Shown: positions 1-5,502 of the stretch, in pieces
How the letters are laid out: each line of letters begins with the position of its first letter
How positions within the stretch are numbered: the first letter of the stretch is position 1
Origin: an uncultured Lachnospiraceae bacterium
Lineage (GTDB): Bacteria; Bacillota; Clostridia; Lachnospirales; Lachnospiraceae
Assembly: GCA_910589195.1 (NCBI GenBank)
Contig: CAJUTC010000087.1
Span: 1 to 5,619 of the forward strand
DNA: 5,619 nucleotides
Reading direction: 5' to 3'
The notes under the pieces: model-generated
The model's input: the letters and a program-made list of their open reading frames with translations, nothing else
Databases searched by the model: none
Told to the model about the DNA's origin: nothing
Position numbers and translations under genes: made by a program

Positions 1-1
1 T

Positions 2-172
2 AAGACTATCACACTGGAGGAAGTTGAGGGTTCGGATTTATCCGTACTCGGTGCAGGATTAATTTTAAAAATGGGCTTAAAAAGGCGGGGAATTTCCTGG
101 AAAGCCCCATGGAATCAGGGTTTTTGGAAAATGAATTTTCTAAAACCCCTGATTTTTTGCTGTGGACTTTAG
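2..172 (+). CDS. Possible C-terminal end of an unidentified protein (partial)
   Basis: A reading frame open from the left edge runs to a TAG at 170-172, giving 56 codons. The first 25 or so residues look protein-like, alternating acidic and hydrophobic (ITLEEVEGSDLSVLGAGLIL). The later part is basic and then aromatic and does not look like a normal tail. The frame also runs through the terminator at 113-158, which is unusual, so the true stop may have been lost by a frameshift or the frame may be open by chance. Both other forward frames close early (TAA at 1-3 and TAA at 60-62). I do not recognise a family. What can be said is that a transcript probably enters from the left, because the terminator points that way. 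Confidence 0.28.
   Translation, partial: KTITLEEVEGSDLSVLGAGLILKMGLKRRGISWKAPWNQGFWKMNFLKPLIFCCGL
113..158 (+). terminator. Intrinsic terminator for a gene to the left
   Basis: AATCAGGGTTTT (113-124) pairs with AAAA-C-CCCTGATT (142-154, one bulged C). The inner stem is GAAAA/TTTTC (127-131/136-140) around a TGAA loop. A run of six T follows at 153-158. There is no T-run on the other side, so it acts on rightward transcription only. A second, imperfect hairpin lies just before it (ATGGGCTT 71-78 with AAGCCCCAT 102-110, one bulge), and GGGG 87-90 could compete for the same C residues. Confidence 0.8.
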
Positions 173-174
173 TC

Positions 175-412
175 TGTTGATTCGTTTGGAGTTTTTCGTG
201 TTCCGAAAAATGGAAAGTGAATCAACAATAAACCATCCGCTATTAGACCGCCTATTTGGCGGTGAATTTCCAAAGTAAACCCTCATGCCCCGCCGGGGCG
301 CCACCATGAATGAAAGGGGGCCTTTAAAATCCAGGAGATGCGCAGAAAACGGGAATGGAAGATGCCGCTTTGCGGCCCCGTTTTCGCGCAGTTCAGCGCA
401 AGGGCTCTGAAC
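175..412. other. Hairpin-rich intergenic element, possible repeat or structured RNA
   Basis: There is no credible gene here, but six local hairpins follow one another. (1) TGTTGATTC 175-183 pairs with GAATCAACA 219-227, continues through G-U and A-U pairs, and contains TTTTTCG/CGAAAAA 192-198/204-210. (2) ACCGCC/GGCGGT 247-252/258-263. (3) GCCCC/GGGGC 287-291/295-299. (4) AAAGG/CCTTT 313-317/321-325. (5) A 14-bp stem with one bulged A, TGCGC(A)GAAAACGGG 339-353 with CCCGTTTTCGCGCA 377-390, enclosing GCCGC-TTT-GCGGC 364-376. (6) GTTCAG/CTGAAC 391-396/407-412. Such density is not expected by chance. It could be a multicopy palindromic intergenic repeat or a non-coding RNA; the sequence alone cannot decide, and the strand is unknown. 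Confidence 0.5.
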
Positions 413-462
413 TTTCAAAGTAATCAGACTTTTTGGTACTCTATTAAATTTGGAAATCGTGA

Positions 463-491
463 GTGATTTTTTACAGGTCTTCCTATATAAT
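463..491 (+). promoter_or_regulatory. Probable promoter of the DUF5714 gene
   Basis: A perfect TATAAT -10 box lies at 486-491. The -35 position, 17 bp upstream (463-468, GTGATT), is a poor match. Transcription would start near 498, giving a leader of about 30 nt that carries the Shine-Dalgarno sequence. Because the -10 box lies inside the possible GTG-463 extension of the gene, it also argues for the ATG at 529 as the start. Confidence 0.5.
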
Positions 492-528
492 AAAGGACAG
501 AAATTTGTGCTTGGGAGGAATATGCAGA

Positions 529-1221
529 ATGAAAGAAGAATGTCTGATATGTAAAGCTCCGCTTAAATATTTGGAAGTGGAAGAAGGTATGGAGTGTGCC
601 ATATGCCATAGGAAAGAAAACAGCAAGACTAGATGTGTAAAAGGGCATTATGTATGTAATGAGTGCCATACTGCAGGCATTGATGCTATTATCGGGATAT
701 GCCTGAAAGAAATTACAAAGAACCCGGTTGCGATAATAGAGAAGATGATGGAACAGCCATTTTGCCATATGCACGGACCGGAACATCATGTAATGGTGGG
801 TTCAGCTTTGCTTACAGCATATAAAAATGCAGGAGGCGATATTGATCTGCAGCAGGCGTTAGTTGAAATGATGAACAGAGGAAAAAGCGTTCCCGGTGGG
901 GCATGTGGCTTTTGGGGTGCCTGCGGAGCCGGTATCAGCGCAGGCATGTTTGTGTCGATTATTTCTAAATCCACACCTTTGGCTTCTGAACCTTTTGCGC
1001 TTTCCCATCTGATGACTTCAAAAGCCTTAGGCGAGATAGGGGCGGTCGGCGGACCACGTTGCTGTAAAAGGGATTCTTATTTATCAATCCTTGCGGCTAT
1101 TGATTTTGTAATGGAGCATTTGGGGATAGTGATGGAAAAGCCAGAGATCGTGTGCAGCCATTCCGCACAAAATAACCAATGCATTGGAAAACGCTGTCTG
1201 TTTGCCAAAGGAAACCATTAG
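529..1221 (+). CDS. DUF5714 domain protein, cysteine-rich, function unknown
   Basis: A 230-residue soluble protein that I recognise as the DUF5714 family, known from anaerobic bacteria and archaea with no established function. The N-terminus is a treble-clef or zinc-ribbon-like region: C5-x2-C8, C23-x2-C26, C36-x3-H40-x2-C43-x2-C46-H47. The family domain follows with further conserved-looking motifs: CHMHGPEHH (79-87), PGGACGFWGACGAG (122-135), GGPRCCKR (174-181) and a final C209-C218-C223 group. I count 16 cysteines, which suggests binding of zinc or another metal; that is inference. No signal peptide or membrane segment is seen. The ATG at 529 is chosen because GGGAGG (513-518) lies 10 nt upstream. 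A GTG at 463 in the same frame has no such site. The gene stands alone, with its own promoter upstream and 528 nt before fruK. Confidence 0.85.
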   Translation: MKEECLICKAPLKYLEVEEGMECAICHRKENSKTRCVKGHYVCNECHTAGIDAIIGICLKEITKNPVAIIEKMMEQPFCHMHGPEHHVMVGSALLTAYKNAGGDIDLQQALVEMMNRGKSVPGGACGFWGACGAGISAGMFVSIISKSTPLASEPFALSHLMTSKALGEIGAVGGPRCCKRDSYLSILAAIDFVMEHLGIVMEKPEIVCSHSAQNNQCIGKRCLFAKGNH

Positions 1222-1398
1222 GAAAATTTGATGAAAAGGTAAACTTTGATCCTGTTTAAAATAAGGCATCAGCCGTAAGAGGCGGGTAGCTTAGGGTTAG
1301 GGAAAATGGTGAAAACAGATGGGGATTGGCATAATTATGGATTAGTAATTGAATTAAGATTTAGAATGCACGAAAAGAAAATAGAAATGTACATTCTC
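1222..1398. other. Intergenic stretch without recognisable features
   Basis: Between the DUF5714 stop and the promoter at 1399 I see no convincing gene, RNA or hairpin. A 12-codon tail ending in VNFDPV and a TAA lies in another frame just after the DUF5714 stop (1222-1257). It has the look of a protein end but is far too short to call. A 54-codon open frame (1306-1470) has only a weak ribosome binding site and overlaps the dyad at 1407-1456. Confidence 0.4.
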
Positions 1399-1427
1399 TT
1401 GACAAGAGTACGAAACCATACTACGAT
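1399..1427 (+). promoter_or_regulatory. Near-consensus promoter with no gene after it
   Basis: A consensus TTGACA (1399-1404), a 17-bp spacer and TACGAT (1422-1427, four of six matches). The start point would be near 1434. The next gene is fruK at 1750, which has its own promoter, so what this promoter drives is unclear. A 16-bp operator-like dyad fills the spacer and touches the -10 box. Confidence 0.5.
1407..1422. promoter_or_regulatory. Operator-like dyad, copy 1 (overlaps the promoter)
   Basis: AGTACG-AAAC-CATACT is itself a near palindrome of the form AGTAyG-N4-CrTACT: the half-sites AGTACG and AGTATG differ at one base. It covers most of the promoter spacer and reaches the first base of the -10 box, so a bound protein would block RNA polymerase. 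The shape is typical of TetR- or MarR-type operators. The regulator is not in this window. Confidence 0.45.
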
Positions 1428-1440
1428 AAGTTTTTTTGTA

Positions 1441-1456
1441 AGTATGGTTTCGTACT
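1441..1456. promoter_or_regulatory. Operator-like dyad, copy 2 (downstream of the start point)
   Basis: AGTATGGTTTCGTACT is the exact reverse complement of copy 1, with the centres 34 bp apart, placing it at about +8 to +23 of the predicted transcript. Two identical sites flanking a start point are a common repressor arrangement. The alternative reading is that the two copies are simply the arms of a terminator stem. Confidence 0.45.
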
Positions 1457-1518
1457 TTTATTTTTTGTAAGTAGCTTATAGAGGAAAGTTACCATTAGCG
1501 TATGAAGAAGCATGCAGG

Positions 1519-1612
1519 CCGTTTTTCTGCTGAGGGCAGCATTATTTCATCCTGCTGCTGAAAGATATGGGCAAAATAAATAAAAATAAAAGGGGTAAAG
1601 CAGAAAAAACGG
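1519..1612. other. Long fold-back sequence (possible structured RNA or element ends)
   Basis: CCGTTTTTCTGCT (1519-1531) pairs with AGCAGAAAAAACGG (1599-1612), 13 bp with one unpaired A. Between the arms lies a smaller hairpin, GCAGCA/TGCTGC (1536-1541/1553-1558), and a run rich in AAATAAA. It lies downstream of the 1399 promoter and upstream of the fruK promoter, so it could be part of a transcript from the former. No T-run follows, so it is not a terminator. It might also be the terminal inverted repeats of a very small mobile element; no target duplication is obvious. Confidence 0.4.
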
Positions 1613-1671
1613 GTTAATTTTCGGCATAATAATGAAAAATGTTGTGAAATAATATTTCTTTAAAATAACTA

Positions 1672-1700
1672 TTGACGAAATTATGTTATAGTATTATGAT
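1672..1700 (+). promoter_or_regulatory. Promoter of the fruK-fruA operon
   Basis: TTGACG (1672-1677), a 17-bp spacer and TATGAT (1695-1700), each one mismatch from consensus. The DNA upstream is AT-rich and could act as an UP element. The predicted start is near 1707, giving a leader of about 43 nt. I found no good CcpA cre site around it. Confidence 0.75.
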
Positions 1701-1711
1701 ATATCCAACAT

Positions 1712-1728
1712 ATGAAATAAAATTTCAT
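1712..1728. promoter_or_regulatory. Palindromic operator candidate in the fruK leader
   Basis: ATGAAAT-AAA-ATTTCAT is a perfect dyad with 7-bp arms and a 3-bp centre, lying at about +6 to +22, between the start point and the ribosome binding site. A repressor here would block fruK-fruA transcription. A fructose 1-phosphate-responsive DeoR-type FruR is the natural candidate from what is known of this operon in Firmicutes, but no such gene is in the window. Confidence 0.5.
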
Positions 1729-1749
1729 TATAAGAAGGAGGTATGATAT

Positions 1750-2652
1750 ATGATTTACACAGTAACCTTTAATCCGGCCCTGGATTACGTGGTAAGGGTA
1801 AATCAATTTGCGGTTGGCCAGGTGAACCGAACCGTGCAGGAAAACATCTTTTATGGGGGAAAGGGGATTAATGTATCGGCTGTTTTGGCAAATTTGGGGC
1901 ATCCCAGTATTGCCCTGGGATTTATAGCTGGATTTACAGGAGAAGAGATACAGCGCGGGGTGAAGACATTAGGGTTTGCGTCTGATTTTATCCGGGTGAA
2001 AAATGGGATGTCACGGATAAATGTGAAGCTGAAATCAGATCAGGAAAGTGAGATTAACGGCATGGGACCGGAAATCACAAAAGAGGATGTGGAAGCATTA
2101 TTAAAAAAGCTGGATACATTAACCATTGGCGATGTGTTGGTACTTTCCGGAAGCATCCCTTTTTCCATCGGTGATGATATTTATGAGCGGATTATGGCAA
2201 GGCTGGATGGAAGGGGGATCCGCATTGTAGTAGACGCAGAAAAAAAATTGCTGCTGAATGTACTGCAGTACCATCCTTTCCTAATTAAACCAAACCATCA
2301 TGAATTAGGGGATATGTTTGGGGTAACATTAAAGGATGAGGAAGAGATTATCCGCTATGCAAAGAAACTTCAGGAGAAAGGAGCAGAGAATGTGCTGGTT
2401 TCCATGGCAGGCGATGGCGCTATTTTAGTGGAACAAACAGGAACACACCATAAACTTGGAGTGGCAAAGGGTACGGTGAAAAATTCTGTAGGTGCCGGGG
2501 ATTCTATGGTAGCAGGATTTCTGGCAGGATTTTTAGAAACAGGTGATTTTGGCCATGCCCTGAAACTAGGAACAGCAGCCGGAGGGGCCACTGCTTTTTC
2601 CGACGGGTTGGGAGAAAAAGAACAAATATTAAAATTATACGATTTGCTGTAG
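1750..2652 (+). CDS. fruK: 1-phosphofructokinase
   Basis: Phosphorylates fructose 1-phosphate with ATP to fructose 1,6-bisphosphate in the cytoplasm, the second step of PTS fructose use. At 300 residues it has the usual length for the PfkB/ribokinase family. Visible motifs in order: TFNPALD (6-12, substrate aspartate D12), GGKGINVS (36-43, first PfkB signature), SRINVKL (88-94), ESEINGMGPEI (99-109), SGSIP (133-137), KPNHHEL (180-186) and NSVGAGDS (245-252, second signature with catalytic D251). The ATG at 1750 follows AAGGAGG (1735-1741) by 8 nt. It is the first gene of the operon, with fruA 20 nt downstream. Related tagatose-6-phosphate kinases (LacC) share most of these motifs, but the fructose-type transporter next door makes FruK by far the better call. 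Confidence 0.95.
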   Translation: MIYTVTFNPALDYVVRVNQFAVGQVNRTVQENIFYGGKGINVSAVLANLGHPSIALGFIAGFTGEEIQRGVKTLGFASDFIRVKNGMSRINVKLKSDQESEINGMGPEITKEDVEALLKKLDTLTIGDVLVLSGSIPFSIGDDIYERIMARLDGRGIRIVVDAEKKLLLNVLQYHPFLIKPNHHELGDMFGVTLKDEEEIIRYAKKLQEKGAENVLVSMAGDGAILVEQTGTHHKLGVAKGTVKNSVGAGDSMVAGFLAGFLETGDFGHALKLGTAAGGATAFSDGLGEKEQILKLYDLL

Positions 2653-2672
2653 AACAAGGAAAGGAGGAGAAT

Positions 2673-4709
2673 ATGAGGATAACAGAACTTTTAAAACCAG
2701 AATCTATTGAACTTGGCGTAACCCTTCATTCTAAGGATGAGGCGATTGATAAGCTGGTAGGTCTGATGGATGCAGGTGGCAGAATCTTTGACCGGAATGG
2801 ATATAAGGAAGGGATCCTGGCCAGAGAGGGGCTTGGAAGCACAGCGATTGGTGATGGGATTGCCATCCCCCACGCTAAGGTAGCGGCAGTAAAGGAACCG
2901 GGTTTGGCAGCAGTTACGGTACCCCAGGGGGTGGATTATGACGCGTTTGACGGATCCCTTGCCAACATTATTTTCATGATTGCGGCTCCGGCGGAAGGGG
3001 CGGATGTACATTTGGAAGCATTGGCGAATTTGTCAGTTCTTTTGATGACCCCGGGATTTAAAGAATCCTTAATTGCCGCCAAAACAAAGGAAGAATTTTT
3101 AGGGGTCATTGATCAGGCGGAAAAAAAGCGGTTTGAGGAAAAAGAAGGAACGGATGGAGGCTTGGAAAATACAGCAAAAGAATCTTCGAAAGAAAACCAA
3201 GCTTTGGAAGAAGGTAAAACGGATCGCCGGTCTGGAGTACAAGAAGCTTCTAAGGAACAGGAAGGATCCAACAAAACCATAAATACTTCCGCTAAATCCG
3301 GATACCGGGTGCTTTGCGTAACCGCCTGTCCGACAGGAATCGCCCATACGTATATGGCAGCGGAAAACCTGGAGAATGTGGGGAAAAAACTTGGGATTCC
3401 GGTAAAAGCGGAAACCAACGGATCCGGCGGCGCGGCCAATGTGCTGACAGAAGAGGAAATCCGGAATGCGGACGGAATTATTATTGCAGCGGATAAAAAT
3501 GTGGAAATGGCCCGGTTCGATGGAAAGCCGGTTATTATGACCTGTGTGGCGGACGGTATTCATAAAGGAGAGGAACTGGTGAAAAAAGCGGTCAGTGGCA
3601 CGGTTCCCATTTACCATCATACCGGAGGCGGGGAACACACAGAAACAGCAGGCAGCGGCGACAGCCTGGGAAGAACCGTTTATAAGCATTTAATGAATGG
3701 AGTATCCCATATGCTTCCTTTTGTAATTGGAGGCGGGATTTTAATCGCCCTGGCCTTTTTGCTGGATGATTATTCCATTGACCCGTCTAATTTTGGAAAG
3801 AATACGCCGGTGGCGGCTTACTTAAAAACGATTGGCGATCAGGCGTTTGGAATGATGCTTCCGGTGCTGGCTGGTTTTATTGCCATGAGCATTGCGGACC
3901 GCCCAGGCCTGGCAGTTGGATTTGTAGGCGGTATGGTTGCGAAAATGGGAGCTACGTTTGGGAATCCTTCTGGCGGTGATGTAAACGCAGGCTTCCTTGG
4001 GGCGCTATTTGCCGGATTCGTGGCCGGTTACCTGGTTCTTGGAATCAAGAAGCTTTGTAATTATCTTCCCAAATCACTGGAAGGAATTAAACCAGTTTTG
4101 ATTTATCCGGTAGCCGGAATCTTACTGGGGGCAATGGCAACTACCCTGATTAATCCATTTATGGGCATGATCAATGATGGACTGAATCATTTGTTAAATG
4201 GAATGGGAGGCAGCAGCAAGATCTTACTAGGGGCTGTGTTAGGAGGCATGATGTCAATTGATATGGGAGGCCCCTTTAATAAGGCGGCATACGTATTTGG
4301 CACAGCCCAGTTATCAGAAGGGAATTTTGATATGATGGCTGCGGTTATGGCAGGAGGCATGGTTCCGCCGTTAGCAATTGCTTTGTGCACCACATTTTTT
4401 AAGAAAAAGTTCACCGAAAAAGAAAGGCAGTCTGGCATTGTAAATTATATTATGGGGTTATCATTTATTACCGAAGGCGCCATTCCGTTTGCGGCTCAGG
4501 ATCCTCTTCATGTAATACCAGCATGTTTATCCGGAGCGGCAGTGGCAGGAGGCCTGTCAATGCTGTTTGGATGCACCTTGCGGGCGCCGCACGGAGGGCT
4601 GTTTGTACTTCCTACCATTGGAAATCCCTTGATGTATCTGGTTGCGGTTGCGGTTGGAGCTGTGGTCGGGTGCGGTGTACTGGCTGTATTAAAAAAAGAT
4701 ATTGTATAA
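2673..4709 (+). CDS. fruA: PTS fructose transporter subunit IIABC
   Basis: A 678-residue membrane protein that imports fructose and phosphorylates it to fructose 1-phosphate, with phosphate passed from HPr through EIIA and EIIB. Domain order is A-B-C. EIIA spans about 1-150, with phosphorylated H67 in AIPHAK. A charged linker rich in Glu, Lys and Ser covers about 151-208. EIIB spans about 210-308, with C219 in the phosphocysteine loop ACPTGIAHT. EIIC spans about 335-675 with several hydrophobic membrane segments and the signatures ADRPGLAVGFVGG (408-420), MGGPFNKAAY (531-540) and ITEGAIPFAA (599-608). All catalytic residues are present and the length is normal for fused fructose EIIABC proteins. 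The ATG follows AAGGAGG (2661-2667) by 5 nt, and the gene is clearly co-transcribed with fruK. Mannose-type specificity is possible in this family, but the fruK partner supports fructose. Confidence 0.95.
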   Translation: MRITELLKPESIELGVTLHSKDEAIDKLVGLMDAGGRIFDRNGYKEGILAREGLGSTAIGDGIAIPHAKVAAVKEPGLAAVTVPQGVDYDAFDGSLANIIFMIAAPAEGADVHLEALANLSVLLMTPGFKESLIAAKTKEEFLGVIDQAEKKRFEEKEGTDGGLENTAKESSKENQALEEGKTDRRSGVQEASKEQEGSNKTINTSAKSGYRVLCVTACPTGIAHTYMAAENLENVGKKLGIPVKAETNGSGGAANVLTEEEIRNADGIIIAADKNVEMARFDGKPVIMTCVADGIHKGEELVKKAVSGTVPIYHHTGGGEHTETAGSGDSLGRTVYKHLMNGVSHMLPFVIGGGILIALAFLLDDYSIDPSNFGKNTPVAAYLKTIGDQAFGMMLPVLAGFIAMSIADRPGLAVGFVGGMVAKMGATFGNPSGGDVNAGFLGALFAGFVAGYLVLGIKKLCNYLPKSLEGIKPVLIYPVAGILLGAMATTLINPFMGMINDGLNHLLNGMGGSSKILLGAVLGGMMSIDMGGPFNKAAYVFGTAQLSEGNFDMMAAVMAGGMVPPLAIALCTTFFKKKFTEKERQSGIVNYIMGLSFITEGAIPFAAQDPLHVIPACLSGAAVAGGLSMLFGCTLRAPHGGLFVLPTIGNPLMYLVAVAVGAVVGCGVLAVLKKDIV

Positions 4710-4739
4710 AGAACGTATGGCATGAGGAGTTATTTGGAG

Positions 4740-4856
4740 ATGGATAACCGCCAAAATTCATCTGACAAGGCTGGATTAGTAAAAAGATCGAGTAAATACT
4801 GGGGAGTATTGTTTATTGTATTATATGCGTCTTACAAAGGCGGAAATGAATTGTAA
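4740..4856 (+). CDS. Possible 38-residue small membrane protein, end of fru operon
   Basis: An ATG at 4740 opens 38 codons ending in TAA at 4854-4856, 15 nt before the terminator stem. GAGGAG (4724-4729) lies 10 nt upstream. The first half is polar and basic (DNRQNSSDKAG, then KRSSK); a hydrophobic patch (YWGVLFIVLYASY) follows, then a short polar end. This would fit a small single-pass or peripheral membrane peptide with a positive inside, although the hydrophobic segment is short. An upstream in-frame ATG at 4722 would give 44 residues but has no ribosome binding site. I know of no family. A frame this short is easily open by chance, so the call rests on the binding site and the position inside the operon transcript. 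Confidence 0.35.
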   Translation: MDNRQNSSDKAGLVKRSSKYWGVLFIVLYASYKGGNEL

Positions 4857-4870
4857 GGCATCCAGCAGGA

Positions 4871-4914
4871 AGGACGCTGCAAAAGCTAACAGGCTAAAGC
4901 AGCGTCCTTTTTTT
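4871..4914 (+). terminator. Intrinsic terminator of the fru operon
   Basis: AGGACGCTGC (4871-4880) pairs perfectly with GCAGCGTCCT (4899-4908) around an 18-nt loop that can form a small AGC/GCT stem. T residues continue to 4914. There is no T-run on the opposite side. It lies 161 nt after the fruA stop, leaving room for the small ORF at 4740. Confidence 0.93.
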
Positions 4915-4976
4915 AGGAAAATGTATCCCTTTATAGGAAATTCCAATTTTTTGAGGTGTAAAAGGAAATAGATGTT

Positions 4977-5025
4977 CCCCAAGCATATGTTAGATAGACA
5001 TGTTTTCGGAAACCCCAAGCAGATG
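4977..5025. repeat. Short direct repeat beside the transposase relic
   Basis: CCCCAAGCATATG (4977-4989) and CCCCAAGCAGATG (5013-5025) match at 12 of 13 bases, 36 nt apart. They lie just beyond the 3' end of the transposase remnant. The rest of 4915-5034 shows nothing recognisable. They may be remains of the element's end or chance. Confidence 0.3.
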
Positions 5026-5034
5026 ATAAAGGTT

Positions 5035-5455
5035 TTAGAAGATATAAAAGCCTTTTTCCCAAAAATCGTCATCATATGGGTCGTCTTCATTTAGAAAATA
5101 ATCCATGTCCAGAAGGAATTATGGAAGTCGTGCAGAGGAGCTCCATCCACAAGAACGGGATATGACGTTCTCGTACATTTCTTCCAGAGAAACTCGTTTA
5201 TGGCAGAAATAGAACTCTAAAAACAGCATGGTGGAGCTGCATTCACAGGTTAAAGGGTCATAGCCAAAGGCAGAAGAATAGCGGAACGCCATTGATTAAA
5301 ACTACTGTAAATACAGTGCTTTTCGCGGGAAACAGACCGGTGGAGTTTTTTGTCAATATTCCGGTGGCGTGCATAAAGGCCGCCATAGCGGATCATTTTA
5401 TAATGCTTTTTTGGATATGCCGGATGAGCTGTTTACGGAAACAGGCCAGGAATCA
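5035..5455 (-). pseudogene. Broken IS91-like transposase, C-terminal part
   Basis: Read on the minus strand, three frames join into one transposase-like sequence. The first part (about 5450-5413) reads RKQLIRHIP. The second (about 5410-5270) continues HYKMIRYGGLYARHR and ends near SFNQWRSAILL. The third (about 5270-5035) has FGYDPLTCEC, MLFLEFYF and HKRVSLEEMYE, then an acidic tail DEDDPYDDDFW-like before a TAA at 5035-5037. The HIP...K.IRYGG pattern is typical of the Y2/IS91-type putative transposase domain, and DPL.C.C..M.FLE of its C-terminal region. Lesions are a frameshift near 5411-5415, a second near 5267-5275, and an in-frame TAA at 5119-5121. The catalytic N-terminal half is absent, so it is inactive. 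The exact family name rests on motif recognition only. Confidence 0.72.
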
Positions 5456-5502
5456 GAAATGCACTGGCTCCCGGCTTGTAAAATAGGGAGGTTTATAGTA
5501 GT

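Larger units (their letters stand above)
1407..1467 (+). terminator. Possible intrinsic terminator formed by the two dyads
   Basis: The 16-nt arms (1407-1422 and 1441-1456) pair perfectly around an 18-nt loop and are followed by TTTATTTTTTT (1457-1467). This would end rightward transcription, perhaps from the DUF5714 gene, whose stop lies 186 nt upstream. The stem is less GC-rich and the loop longer than in the other terminators here. The internal symmetry of each arm is not needed for a terminator, so both roles remain open. Confidence 0.45.

Noticed and set aside
1..112. Riboswitch ahead of the terminator at 113-158
   Set aside because: There are small hairpins (33-44, 71-110) but no motif of a known riboswitch class, and the region is cut by the window edge.
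140..418. 92-codon minus-strand frame
   Set aside because: TTG start, no ribosome binding site, and its sequence is made of the hairpins described for 175-412. It is more likely a chance frame in a repeat-like element than a gene.
463..528. N-terminal extension of the DUF5714 protein from a GTG
   Set aside because: It contains the likely -10 box and has no Shine-Dalgarno site, whereas ATG 529 has GGGAGG upstream and starts directly before the cysteine array.
424..789. 121-codon minus-strand frame
   Set aside because: Antisense to the DUF5714 cysteine array and its promoter, with no supporting start signals.
1306..1470. 54-codon forward frame
   Set aside because: Only a weak AGGG before the ATG, and its second half is the promoter and dyad sequence. 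An open frame of this length is not surprising in AT-rich DNA.
1502..1561. 19-codon forward frame after the orphan promoter
   Set aside because: The nearest purine-rich site (1480-1488) is too far from the ATG, and the frame runs into the fold-back arms. There is no sign of protein-like composition.
1600..1750. CcpA cre site near fruK
   Set aside because: No sequence matches the cre core well enough; the few CG-containing spots lack the flanking TG-AA pattern.
3099..3689. 196-codon minus-strand frame
   Set aside because: Lies wholly inside fruA, whose catalytic motifs are intact; a shadow frame.
5292..5486. 64-codon forward frame
   Set aside because: Antisense to the transposase relic, whose motifs explain the open frame; TTG start without a binding site.
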